Positions 51,670-59,862 of a stretch of DNA of 64,000 nucleotides are shown one piece after another. The translations under genes were made by a program, and so were the position numbers. The stretch's first letter is position 1. Each line of letters starts with the position of its first letter. Below the pieces are notes generated by a model, which saw only the letters and a list, made by a program, of their open reading frames with translations, did not search any database and was not told where the DNA came from. This stretch comes from Sphingomonas sp. ID1715. Lineage in GTDB: Bacteria > Pseudomonadota > Alphaproteobacteria > Sphingomonadales > Sphingomonadaceae. Where the stretch lies: contig NZ_JABEPR010000003.1 of the NCBI RefSeq assembly GCF_013044515.1, positions 248,001 to 312,000 of the forward strand, read 5' to 3'.

Positions 51670-51897
51670 TCAGCGCGACAGCAGCATCAGCAGGGCGGCG
51701 ATCAGCACGGCGATCGCCTGGAAGAAGATGCGGCCCATCATCATCTTGTTCTGTTTGAGCCCCGACGCGCTCGGGCCGCCATTGCCCGATTTCAGGTCCG
51801 CCTCCGTCGTTTTCAGGAAGGTGACGATGCCGCGCACGAGCATGGTCACGGTCGCGATCATCGCCGCGACCAGGAGGAGGGTGAGGAAGATGCTCAT
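51670..51897 (-). CDS. Twin transmembrane protein (HIG1-domain-like)
   Basis: A 75-residue protein with two TM helices (L-T-L-L-L-V-A-A-M-I-A-T-V and I-F-F-Q-A-I-A-V-L-I-A-A-L-L) and a central L-K-Q-N-K-M-M-M-G-R motif typical of bacterial HIG1-like proteins. The role is unknown; related proteins influence respiratory complexes. Confidence 0.8.
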   Translation of the reverse strand: MSIFLTLLLVAAMIATVTMLVRGIVTFLKTTEADLKSGNGGPSASGLKQNKMMMGRIFFQAIAVLIAALLMLLSR

Positions 51898-51906
51898 GGT
51901 GCTAAT

Positions 51907-52755
51907 CTAGGCGTCTGACAGGCGGAATCCAAGCGGCGCCGCGCCGGCGCGGATCGGCTCGACTATGGCTTGCGGATCAATGCCTTGATCGCGCAGATCG
52001 GCGAGGCTGAGGGCGCCATGGCGCTTGGCGAGCCGCTCGCCGTCCGGTCCGATCAGCAGCTTGTGGTGATGGTAGGCGGGCGTCGGCAGGTCCAGCAGCG
52101 CCTGGAGCAGCCGGTGGATGTGGGTGGAGAGGAACAGGTCGCGCCCGCGCACCACGTCGGTAATGCCCTGCGCGGCATCGTCGACCGTGACCGCCAGATG
52201 ATAGCTGGTCGGCGCGTCCTTGCGGGCGAGCACCACATCGCCGAGCAGATCCGGCTGCGCCTCGATCTCCTGACCATGATCCGACCAAATGAGCCTCCCG
52301 ACCCGCGCCGCAGCCTGTGTCACGTCCAGCCGCCAGGCATGCGGGCGCGACGGATCGGCCTCACTCAACCCGCGGCACGTGCCGGGATAGAGCGGCCCCT
52401 CCGGTCCATGCGGCGCGGACACGCTGCGCGCGATGTCGGCGCGCGTGCAGAAGCAGGGATAGACGAGGCCCTCCGCCTTCAGCCGGTCGAGCGCGGCGGC
52501 GTAGAGCGGCAGCCGATCTGACTGGCGCACCACGGGACCATCCCAGCTCAGCCCCAGCCAATGCAGGTCCTCGACCATCCCCGCGACATGCTCCTCACGC
52601 GACCGGCCGGGATCGATATCCTCGATCCGCAGCAGGAACGCGCCGCCGCGGTCGCCCGCAAAGTCGTGCGCCAGCACCGCGCTCAGCGCGTGGCCGAGAT
52701 GCAGGCGCCCGGTCGGGCTGGGTGCGAACCGCGTTGTGGATAAGCCTATGGACAA
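51907..52755 (-). CDS. gluQRS: Glutamyl-Q tRNA(Asp) synthetase
   Basis: A 282-residue truncated GluRS paralogue that attaches glutamate to queuosine in tRNA-Asp. Class I motif R-F-A-P-S-P-T-G-R-L-H-L-G-H; the zinc site C-F-C-T-R with a later C-R-G; the KMSKS-like L-A-K-R-H-G-A-L. It lacks the anticodon-binding domain. The start is TTG. Confidence 0.9.
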   Translation of the reverse strand: MSIGLSTTRFAPSPTGRLHLGHALSAVLAHDFAGDRGGAFLLRIEDIDPGRSREEHVAGMVEDLHWLGLSWDGPVVRQSDRLPLYAAALDRLKAEGLVYPCFCTRADIARSVSAPHGPEGPLYPGTCRGLSEADPSRPHAWRLDVTQAAARVGRLIWSDHGQEIEAQPDLLGDVVLARKDAPTSYHLAVTVDDAAQGITDVVRGRDLFLSTHIHRLLQALLDLPTPAYHHHKLLIGPDGERLAKRHGALSLADLRDQGIDPQAIVEPIRAGAAPLGFRLSDA

Positions 52756-52784
52756 GATCGTGGATCGGGTTGACGGGCGTTATT

Positions 52785-52802
52785 GCGGAATGTCATTTCC
52801 GC
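52785..52802. promoter_or_regulatory. Inverted repeat between divergent gluQRS and HNH genes
   Basis: GCGGAA-TGTCAT-TTCCGC: perfect 6-bp arms in the 95-base divergent spacer. It may be an operator. Confidence 0.35.
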
Positions 52803-52850
52803 GTAATCATCAGCGGGCAGTGCCTGCGGCAGTCAAGTGGGGAGAGGCGT

Positions 52851-53417
52851 TTGTACCATCCCGATCTGATCCGACATCCGGACAGCTGCCCGGCGCTTGT
52901 GCTGAACGCCGATTACACGCCGCTCAGCTATTATCCCTTGAGCCTCTGGCCGTGGCAGACGGCGATCAAGGCGGTGTTTCTCGATCGGGTCGACATTGTC
53001 GAATCCTATGAAAAGGAAGTGCGAAGTCCCACCAGCGCGATGAAGCTGCCGAGCGTCATCGCGCTCAAGCAATATGTGAAACCTTCCGCCTACCCCGCCT
53101 TCACCCGCTTCAATCTCTTCCTGCGCGACCGCTTCAGCTGCCAATATTGCGGCACCGGACGCGACCTCACCTTCGATCACGTCATCCCGCGCGCTTATGG
53201 CGGCCGTACGACGTGGGAGAATGTCTCCACCGCCTGCGCGCCGTGCAACCTGAAAAAGGGTGGCCGCACGCCCGCCGAAGCGCATATGGCCCTGTTCGAG
53301 CAGCCCTATCGCCCGACCAGCTGGCAGCTCCAGGATCACGGCCGCGCCTTCCCGCCCAATTACCTGCACGAGACCTGGCGGGACTGGCTCTATTGGGACG
53401 TCGAACTGCAGGCCTGA
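52851..53417 (+). CDS. HNH endonuclease
   Basis: A 188-residue HNH-family nuclease. A zinc ribbon C-Q-Y-C-G is followed by L-T-F-D-H-V-I-P-R and C-A-P-C-N-L-K-K-G, giving the His-Asn-type core with two C-x-x-C pairs. The N-terminal A-L-V-L-N-A-D-Y-T-P-L matches the widespread HNH family found in many bacteria outside mobile elements. The start is TTG with GGGGAGAG upstream. Confidence 0.87.
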   Translation: MYHPDLIRHPDSCPALVLNADYTPLSYYPLSLWPWQTAIKAVFLDRVDIVESYEKEVRSPTSAMKLPSVIALKQYVKPSAYPAFTRFNLFLRDRFSCQYCGTGRDLTFDHVIPRAYGGRTTWENVSTACAPCNLKKGGRTPAEAHMALFEQPYRPTSWQLQDHGRAFPPNYLHETWRDWLYWDVELQA

Positions 53418-53427
53418 TCCACGACAA

Positions 53428-53483
53428 CCTTCGTATCGAGCGCAGTCGAGATACGCTTCTCGACTGCGCTCGAGGCGAACGGG
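53428..53483. repeat. Family A palindromic element
   Basis: Intergenic copy: TTCGTATCGAGCGCAGTCGA and CTTCTCGACTGCGCTCGAGG arms. It separates the convergent HNH and DUF3035 genes and ends at the latter's stop codon. Confidence 0.9.
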
Positions 53484-53930
53484 TCAGGGTTGCGGCGTCG
53501 GGCTTGGAGAAGGCGTCGGAGCAGGCGCACCCCCCGCACTCGCGCGCGCATCCTGCCCGTCGCCTTCCGGCGCGGCGATGATGTCGCGGGTGACGGAACC
53601 CTTGTCGACGGCGTTGGTCTCGGGCGAGCCGACTTCGGAGCGAATCCCGGCGGGTGTGCGGTCGGCGCCGGCGCGGCTCAGCGCCGCTGCTTCCGGCACG
53701 CTGCGCGGCGCGGGGCCGCCGAACATCGCCTGCAGCGCCTGGGTCGAGCTGTCCGCTTCCTGCGGGCGCGGCGTGCCGGGGCTCGGCGGGCGCAGCGCGA
53801 AGTCGGGCGGCACCACCAAAGGCGCGCGCCGGGCGACGGCGAACTCGTCCGGCCGCGCGCGGTTCAACCCGCCGCCGCCGCATCCCGCGAGCGTCAGGGC
53901 CGCCAGGCCCAGCACAACGACATTACGCAT
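53484..53930 (-). CDS. DUF3035 lipoprotein (BamF-like)
   Basis: A 148-residue lipoprotein: L-T-L-A-G-C-G-G-G with the lipid-modified Cys at residue 17, then a Pro-rich, low-complexity body ending P-S-P-S-P-T-P-Q-P. DUF3035 proteins are alphaproteobacterial BAM-complex accessory subunits (BamF). P-D-E-F-A-V-A-R-R-A-P-L-V-V-P-P-D-F is the conserved core. It follows lspA with a short overlap. Confidence 0.85.
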   Translation of the reverse strand: MRNVVVLGLAALTLAGCGGGGLNRARPDEFAVARRAPLVVPPDFALRPPSPGTPRPQEADSSTQALQAMFGGPAPRSVPEAAALSRAGADRTPAGIRSEVGSPETNAVDKGSVTRDIIAAPEGDGQDARASAGGAPAPTPSPSPTPQP

Positions 53931-54426
53931 TCACATTCTCCGCGGGTTCGCTCTTCTGACGCGCGAACAGGGCACGCAGGAGCAGGATCAGGACGCCGAT
54001 GGTAATGGCAGCATCGGCGACATTGAAGACCAAAAAGGGCCGGAACTCACCGATGTGCAGGTCGAGAAAATCGACGACATAGCCGAACCGCACGCGATCG
54101 AGGATATTGCCGGCCGCCCCGCCCAGCACCAGGCCGAGCGCGATGACGTCATGACGGTTGTGCTCGCGCCACAGCCAGACCAGCACGCCGGTGCCGATCG
54201 CCGCCGTGAGCGCGACCAGCGCCCAGCGCGTCGTCTCGCTGTCGGCGGTCAAAAAGCCCATCGACACGCCGTAATTCTGCACCCAGGTCAGGTTAAAGAT
54301 CGGCAGCAGCACGATCTGCCCGACCTGATCGAGCGCAAGAGGACCGGTGACGAGATATTTGATCGCCTGGTCGAGCAGGAAGACGGCCAGCGCGATCAGC
54401 AGGCCGAAGCGGCGGGTGGCATTCAT
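53923..54426 (-). CDS. lspA: Lipoprotein signal peptidase
   Basis: A 167-residue four-TM aspartyl peptidase that cleaves prolipoproteins. Catalytic aspartates lie in N-I-L-D-R and F-N-V-A-D-A-A-I. Other motifs are D-Q-A-I-K and N-Y-G-V-S-M-G-F. ATG at 54426; the frame upstream runs into a family B repeat, so that stretch is not part of the gene. It is downstream of ileS in the classical order. Confidence 0.94.
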   Translation of the reverse strand: MNATRRFGLLIALAVFLLDQAIKYLVTGPLALDQVGQIVLLPIFNLTWVQNYGVSMGFLTADSETTRWALVALTAAIGTGVLVWLWREHNRHDVIALGLVLGGAAGNILDRVRFGYVVDFLDLHIGEFRPFLVFNVADAAITIGVLILLLRALFARQKSEPAENVNA

Positions 54427-54431
54427 CTGCA

Positions 54432-54511
54432 GTTCCCCTGCGAACGCAGGGGGCCAGGAGTCATCTCGGCAGGTACTTGGTGCAACTGGACCCCTGCTTT
54501 CGCAGGGGAAC
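54432..54511. repeat. Family B palindromic element between lspA and ileS
   Basis: Arms GTTCCCCTGCGAACGCAGGG and CCCCTGCTTTCGCAGGGGAA around a 40-base centre. It fills the ileS-lspA gap. Confidence 0.9.
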
Positions 54512-54534
54512 ATGCGGTGCGGAGAGAGGCAATC

Positions 54535-57399
54535 TTACCCACCAACCACCTCCGTGCACCGCCCGCACAGCGCGCCATCCTCGACCACTTCCGGCAGATG
54601 CCGCCAGCAGCGGCCGCATTTCAGTCGCTCGGTGCGTGTCACGGCGATCTCATCGCCCGGCGACACCTTCGCCACGATGAACAGCTCCTCAAGTTCCGGG
54701 CCGGCACTGCCCGGTAGCGTCACCTCCGCTTCGAGGCTGGAGCGGATCAGCTTGTCGCGACGATAGGGCTCGATCGCTTCCGTCACGTGCCCGCGCAACG
54801 CCCGCAACTCCGCCCAGCGCGCCGCCAGCGCCTCGTCACGCCAGCCGGCGTCCACCTCGGGCCAGGTCAGCAGGTGCACCGAACCCGCATCCGGCGAGCG
54901 CGTGGTCCATGCCTCCTCGCTGGTGAAGGTCAACACCGGCGCCAGCCAGCGCACCAGCGCGTGGAACAGCGTGTCGAGCACGGTGCGATACGCCCGCCGC
55001 TTCGGCGCGTCCGGCGCGTCGCAATAGAGCGAGTCCTTGCGGATATCGAAGAAGAAGGCGGACAGGTCGTTATTCGCAAAGTCGCTCAGCAGCCGGACAT
55101 AGCTGTTGAAGTCATAGTCACCGACTGCCTGCTTCAGCTGCGCGTCCAGCTCGGCGAGCAGGTGCAGGACATACCGCTCCAGCTCCGGCATCTCGGACGC
55201 GGGCACCCGTTCTGCCTCGTCGAAGCCCTCGAGCGCGCCGAGCAGGTAGCGGAAGGTGTTCCTGAGCTTGCGATAGGCATCGGCGGTGCCGGCGAGGATC
55301 TCCTTGCCGATGCGGTGATCCTCGGTGAAGTCGACCGACAGCGCCCATAGCCGCAGGATGTCGGCGCCATATTCGGTCATCAGCTTCAGCGGATCGACCG
55401 TGTTGCCGAGCGACTTGGACATTTTCCGCCCGTCGGACGCCATGGTGAAGCCGTGCGTCAGCACCGCGTCGTAAGGCGCCCGTCCGCGCGTGCCGCACGA
55501 CTCCAGCAGCGACGACTGGAACCAGCCGCGATGCTGGTCCGATCCTTCGAGGTACAGGTCGGCGGGCCAGCGCAGCTCCGGCCAGCGGCCGCTCTCCAGC
55601 ACGAAGGCGTGGGTCGAGCCGCTGTCGAACCACACGTCGAGAATGTCGGTGACGCGCCCATAGTCGTCGGCGTTGCGGTCCGGCCCCAGCAGTTCGGCGG
55701 CGGGCGTGTCGAACCAGCCGTCCACACCCTTCGCGCGAACGGCGGCGACGATGCGGGCGTTGACCTGCGGGTCGTTCAGATACTGGCCCGTCTTGCGATC
55801 GACGAAGAGCGTGATCGGCACCCCCCAGGCGCGCTGGCGGCTGATCACCCAATCCGGGCGGCCTTCGACCATCGAGCGGATGCGGTTGCGGCCCTTTTCC
55901 GGGACGAACCGGGTGGCTTCGATCGCGGCGAGGGCTTTGGCGCGGAGGGTGCCACGTTTCTCGACTTCGCTCGAAACAAACGGGGTTTGTGGGGCGCTTC
56001 CATCCCCTCCGTTCGCTTCGAGCGAAGTCGAGAAGCGCGCTTGGTCCATCGGAATGAACCATTGCGGGGTGGCCCGGAAGATGACCTTGGCTTTGGAGCG
56101 CCACGAATGCGGATAGCTGTGGCGATAGTCCGCGCTCGCGGCCAGCAGCGCACTGGCTTCACGCAGGTCCGAACAGATCGGCCCGTCGGGCGCATTGAAC
56201 TTGGGGTTGATCACGGAGCCCTGGCCGCCCAGCCAGCCCCAATCCTCGCGATATTTGCCTTCGCCGGTCACCGCGAACACGGGTTCGAGCCCATTCGCCT
56301 TGCACAGCTCGAAATCGTCCTCGCCATGATCCGGCGCCATATGGACAAGGCCCGTGCCCTGATCGGTCGTGACGAAATCGCCGGGGAGGAACGGCCGCGG
56401 CTTGGCGAAGAAGCCCCCTAGATGGTGCATCGGGTGGCGGGCAATCGTGCCGGCCAGTTCGGAGCCCTTCAGCGTTCGCTTGGGCGGCTCGACGGATGCC
56501 ATTGGAACACGGGCAAGGAAGTCCTTCAACAAGTTGGCTGCGACCAGGAAGAACGTCCTGAAACCGCTTAGCTTGTCGTGATAGCGCTCCTGCGTGCAGG
56601 CCTCGAAGAGAAGATATTCCACCTCCGGCCCGTACGCGATCGCCTGGTTGACCGGGATCGTCCACGGCGTCGTCGTCCAGATCACCGCATGTGCGCCGAC
56701 CAGTTCCGGGATCGGGCTCTCGACGATCTCGAACGCCACGTCGATCTGGGTGGACGTGATGTCCTCATATTCGACCTCGGCTTCGGCGAGCGCGGTCTTT
56801 TCGACCGGGGACCACATGACCGGCTTGGCCCCGCGGTAGAGCTGGCCTGACTCCGCGAACTTCAGCAGCTCGCGGACGATGGTCGCCTCGGCTTCGAAGT
56901 CCATCGTCAGGTAAGGCCGGTCCCAGTCGCCCAGGATGCCGAGCCGCTTCAACTGCTCGCGCTGGGTGTCGACCCAATGCTGGGCATAGGCGCGGCATTC
57001 GGCGCGGAACTCGGCCGCAGGCACCTCGTCCTTGTTGCGCTTCTTGGCGCGATACTGTTCCTCGACCTTCCACTCGATCGGCAGGCCGTGGCAGTCCCAG
57101 CCGGGCACGTATGGCGCGTCCTTCCCCAGCAGCGACTGGGTGCGGCAGACCATGTCCTTCAGGATATGGTTCAGCGCATGGCCGATATGCATGTCGCCAT
57201 TGGCATAAGGCGGGCCATCATGGAGGATGAACTTCTCGCGTCCGGCACGCGCCTCGCGCAGCCGCTGATAGAGACCGATCTCCTGCCAGCGCGCCAGAAT
57301 GGCCGGCTCCTTCTGCGGCAGCCCGGCCTTCATGGGAAAGTCGGTCTTGGGCAGGAAGACGGTGTCGCGGTAATCGGGCGGGGTAGGAGCGTCGGCCAT
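54535..57399 (-). CDS. ileS: Isoleucyl-tRNA synthetase with in-frame repeat
   Basis: A 954-residue class I synthetase. The HIGH motif is H-I-G-H in A-N-G-D-M-H-I-G-H-A-L-N, KMSKS is G-R-K-M-S-K-S-L-G-N, and a C-terminal zinc site C-G-R-C ... C-G-R-C is present. A family A repeat encodes about residues 454-482 ([11 protein letters not shown] ... F-V-S-S-E-V-E-K-R) between F-I-P-M-D-Q and L-R-A-K-A-L. The E. coli enzyme, as remembered, reads directly M-D-Q-K-G-L-R-x-Q-S-L there. Confidence 0.95.
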   Translation of the reverse strand: MADAPTPPDYRDTVFLPKTDFPMKAGLPQKEPAILARWQEIGLYQRLREARAGREKFILHDGPPYANGDMHIGHALNHILKDMVCRTQSLLGKDAPYVPGWDCHGLPIEWKVEEQYRAKKRNKDEVPAAEFRAECRAYAQHWVDTQREQLKRLGILGDWDRPYLTMDFEAEATIVRELLKFAESGQLYRGAKPVMWSPVEKTALAEAEVEYEDITSTQIDVAFEIVESPIPELVGAHAVIWTTTPWTIPVNQAIAYGPEVEYLLFEACTQERYHDKLSGFRTFFLVAANLLKDFLARVPMASVEPPKRTLKGSELAGTIARHPMHHLGGFFAKPRPFLPGDFVTTDQGTGLVHMAPDHGEDDFELCKANGLEPVFAVTGEGKYREDWGWLGGQGSVINPKFNAPDGPICSDLREASALLAASADYRHSYPHSWRSKAKVIFRATPQWFIPMDQARFSTSLEANGGDGSAPQTPFVSSEVEKRGTLRAKALAAIEATRFVPEKGRNRIRSMVEGRPDWVISRQRAWGVPITLFVDRKTGQYLNDPQVNARIVAAVRAKGVDGWFDTPAAELLGPDRNADDYGRVTDILDVWFDSGSTHAFVLESGRWPELRWPADLYLEGSDQHRGWFQSSLLESCGTRGRAPYDAVLTHGFTMASDGRKMSKSLGNTVDPLKLMTEYGADILRLWALSVDFTEDHRIGKEILAGTADAYRKLRNTFRYLLGALEGFDEAERVPASEMPELERYVLHLLAELDAQLKQAVGDYDFNSYVRLLSDFANNDLSAFFFDIRKDSLYCDAPDAPKRRAYRTVLDTLFHALVRWLAPVLTFTSEEAWTTRSPDAGSVHLLTWPEVDAGWRDEALAARWAELRALRGHVTEAIEPYRRDKLIRSSLEAEVTLPGSAGPELEELFIVAKVSPGDEIAVTRTERLKCGRCWRHLPEVVEDGALCGRCTEVVGG
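55955..56038. repeat. Family A palindromic element inside ileS
   Basis: The two cores are arranged tail-to-tail (the reverse of the other copies): TTTCTCGACTTCGCTCGAAA first and GCTTCGAGCGAAGTCGAGAA second, about 84 bp (28 codons), translated in frame. Confidence 0.92.
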
Positions 57400-57454
57400 A
57401 AGGGTGCGCCGATTAGCGCCTTAACCCGCTCTCGTCACCTCTAGAGAAGGGTCG

Positions 57455-57546
57455 TTCTCGCTAAGAACGCCAAGGCCGCGAAGAAGGTGCTAATTTGCGA
57501 AGCGCACGAGCCAACTCTTGGCGTTCTTAGCGCTCTTAGCGAGAGC
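57455..57546. repeat. Family F inverted repeat
   Basis: Perfect 16-bp arms CGCTAAGAACGCCAAG (57459-57474) and CTTGGCGTTCTTAGCG (57517-57532), with a further CTCTTAGCGAGAG outside. Intergenic between ileS and the glycosyltransferase gene. Confidence 0.9.
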
Positions 57547-57554
57547 ACTTGTTT

Positions 57555-58736
57555 CTAAGGGACCGGCCCCAACCGCGGGACGGTGCCGCCGGCGGCGCGC
57601 TGGCGCAGGATGCGGAGATAGGTGTCGACCAGGCTCTGGTTGACCTGGTCCCAGCCGAAGCGCTGCGCGGTGCGCTCGCCCGCTTCGCCGGCGGCGCGGC
57701 GGGCAGCGTGGTCGGTGCAGTAATGCGCTAGCGCATCGGCAAAGCCTTCGATCCAGCCGGGGCGGACGAGGCGACCGGTCACGCCGTCCTTGACCAGGCT
57801 CTGGCTACCGGTCGCAATCGCGGCGACCACCGGCAGTGCGCAGGCCATGGCCTCCAGCGTCACATTGCCGAACGTCTCCGTCACCGATGGGTTGAACAGC
57901 ATGTCGGTGCTGGCGAGCGCGCGGCCGAGGTCGCCGCCGCTCTGCTGGCCAACGAACACCGCGTTGGGCAACCGCCGCTCGAACCAGTCGCGCGCGGGCC
58001 CGTCGCCGATCACGAGCACGCGGTGCGGCACGCCCTTGGCGGTTAGGCAGTCGATCGTGTCGGAAAAGACGTCGAGGCCCTTCTCCATCACCAGCCGGCC
58101 GAGAAAGCCGATCGCTACTTGATCGTCGGCGATGCCGAGGCCGCGGCGCCAAGCCAGGTCGCGCTTCTCGGGTGCGAAGATCTCGCGGTCGACGCCGCGG
58201 GTCCAGATGCCGACGTCATAGCTCATCCGCTGTTCGCGGAGCAGCTGGGCCATCGAGTCGGACGGCGCCACGATGGCGTCGCAGCGGCGATAGAAGCGGC
58301 GCAGGATCGCCTCGATCACCGGCTCGAGGAAAGCGAGGCCGTAATAGCGCGGATAGGTCTCGAAGCGCGTGTGCACCGATGCCACCGCCGGCAGGTTGCG
58401 GCGGCGCGAGAAGGATAATGCACGATGGCCGAGCACGTCGGGCGCGGACAAATGGAATATGTTCGGCGCGAACGTGTCGAGGTCGCGCTTCAGCCGGCGC
58501 GGCAGGCCCGTCGAGAAGCGATATTCCGGACGGCCGGGAAAGGCGAAGGATGGCGCGCCGATCAGGTCGCCGGTCGCGGGGAAGGCCGGATTGTCGATCA
58601 CCGGCGCATAGACGCGCACCGCCGCACCTTGGCGCAGCAGATAGCCGACCAGGCGATTGAGCGCCTGATTGGCGCCGTCGCGTACATAATTATAGTTGCC
58701 GCTGAACAGCGCGATGCGAAGGTCGCTGGCTTGCAT
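57555..58736 (-). CDS. Glycosyltransferase family 4 (mannosyltransferase-like)
   Basis: A 393-residue GT-B glycosyltransferase. N-terminal N-Y-N-Y-V-R-D-G-A-N-Q-A, then L-G-R-L-V-M-E-K-G-L-D and V-T-E-T-F-G-N-V-T-L-E-A-M-A motifs of the GT4 family. It resembles GDP-mannose-dependent alpha-mannosyltransferases (MgtA/PimB-like), suggesting glycolipid synthesis. Moderate certainty on sugar specificity. Confidence 0.82.
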   Translation of the reverse strand: MQASDLRIALFSGNYNYVRDGANQALNRLVGYLLRQGAAVRVYAPVIDNPAFPATGDLIGAPSFAFPGRPEYRFSTGLPRRLKRDLDTFAPNIFHLSAPDVLGHRALSFSRRRNLPAVASVHTRFETYPRYYGLAFLEPVIEAILRRFYRRCDAIVAPSDSMAQLLREQRMSYDVGIWTRGVDREIFAPEKRDLAWRRGLGIADDQVAIGFLGRLVMEKGLDVFSDTIDCLTAKGVPHRVLVIGDGPARDWFERRLPNAVFVGQQSGGDLGRALASTDMLFNPSVTETFGNVTLEAMACALPVVAAIATGSQSLVKDGVTGRLVRPGWIEGFADALAHYCTDHAARRAAGEAGERTAQRFGWDQVNQSLVDTYLRILRQRAAGGTVPRLGPVP

Positions 58737-58789
58737 CGCGGGGGTGTTAGTCGCCTAATGCGCGGCGCTCAACTTTTGCGGTGCGTGCG

Positions 58790-59779
58790 ATGTTCAGCCT
58801 CTTTGCTATGCTGCTCGCCATGAGCACGCCCTTCATTATCGGTCACCGCGGCGCATCCGGAGAGCGGCCGGAGCACACGCTCGCGGCCTATGCGCTGGCC
58901 CTGGACCAGGGCGCCGACTTCATCGAGCCTGACATCGTCCCGACGAAGGACGGCGAGCTGGTTGCCCGGCATGAGAATGAGATCAGCGGCACCACCGACG
59001 TCGCCGATCACCCCGAATTCGCGGGGCGCCGCACGACCAAGACGATCGAGGGCCAAGCCGTCACCGGCTGGTTTACCGAGGATTTCACCCTCGCCGAGCT
59101 GAAGACCCTGCGGGCCAGGGAGCGACTGCCGCAGTTGCGCGCGGCCAACACCGCCTATGCCGACGAGCCGATCGCGACGCTGGACGAGCTGATCGCCCTC
59201 GCCAAGGCGCGCGGCAAGGGTGTCGTCGCCGAGGTGAAGCATTCGAGCTATTTCGCGTCGATCGGCCTGCCCATCGAGCGAAAGCTGATCGACAGTTTCG
59301 CACGTCATGGCTGGAGCAAAGCGGACGATCCGGTCTGGATCGAGAGCTTCGAGGTGGGCAACCTCAAGGCGCTGCGCCGGATGACGAAGCTGAAGCTGGT
59401 GCAGCTCGTCGACGACAAGGGCGCGCCGGTCGATGGCGGCGCCCAAAGCTATGCGACGATGATCACGCCCGCCGGACTCAAGCAGGTCGCGAGCTATGCG
59501 GACGCGCTCGGTGCCGCCAAGGCGCTGGTCGTTCCGCGCGACGGCGAGGGACGCTCGCTGCCCGCCACGAGCCTCGTCGCGGATGCGCACGCTGCGGGCC
59601 TGAAGGTCATCGTCTGGACCCTGCGGTCGGAAAATTTCTTTCTGCCCGCCGAACTGCGCGATGGCTCCGATCCGCGCGCAAAAGGCCGTGCAGGCGACGA
59701 AGTCCGCCTGTTTGCGCGGGCGGGTGTCGACGGCATCTTCACCGATCATCCGGCCGATGCCGTAGCCACTCTTAAATAG
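58790..59779 (+). CDS. Glycerophosphodiester phosphodiesterase
   Basis: A 329-residue GDPD TIM-barrel enzyme. I-I-G-H-R-G-A-S-G-E-R-P-E-H-T is the catalytic start, E-P-D-I-V-P-T-K-D-G metal-binding, and G-I-F-T-D-H-P near the end is typical. Alternative starts at 58781 (GTG) and 58820 (ATG) exist; the short hydrophobic stretch between them might be a vestigial signal. Confidence 0.88.
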   Translation: MFSLFAMLLAMSTPFIIGHRGASGERPEHTLAAYALALDQGADFIEPDIVPTKDGELVARHENEISGTTDVADHPEFAGRRTTKTIEGQAVTGWFTEDFTLAELKTLRARERLPQLRAANTAYADEPIATLDELIALAKARGKGVVAEVKHSSYFASIGLPIERKLIDSFARHGWSKADDPVWIESFEVGNLKALRRMTKLKLVQLVDDKGAPVDGGAQSYATMITPAGLKQVASYADALGAAKALVVPRDGEGRSLPATSLVADAHAAGLKVIVWTLRSENFFLPAELRDGSDPRAKGRAGDEVRLFARAGVDGIFTDHPADAVATLK

Positions 59780-59816
59780 AAGAGGGGACGGGACCCCCTG
59801 GTACCCGCCCCCTCCA

Positions 59817-59833
59817 GGCTGCGAGTCGCAGCC
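59817..59833. terminator. Bidirectional hairpin between convergent genes
   Basis: A 7-bp stem GGCTGCG / CGCAGCC with a 3-base loop, followed 8 bases later by a second CTCTCC/GGAGAG hairpin. It lies between the convergent GDPD and fasciclin genes and could terminate both. Confidence 0.4.
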
Positions 59834-59862
59834 AAAGGCTCTCCCCAACAGGAGGAGAGGAT

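Noticed and set aside
54427-54513. N-terminal extension of LspA through the family B repeat
   Set aside because: LspA proteins start with a short segment before the first TM helix, as from the ATG at 54426; the upstream frame is open only because the repeat has no stops.
41579-57546. Palindromic elements as intrinsic terminators
   Set aside because: They lack T-tracts, occur within coding frames, and appear in both orientations relative to transcription.
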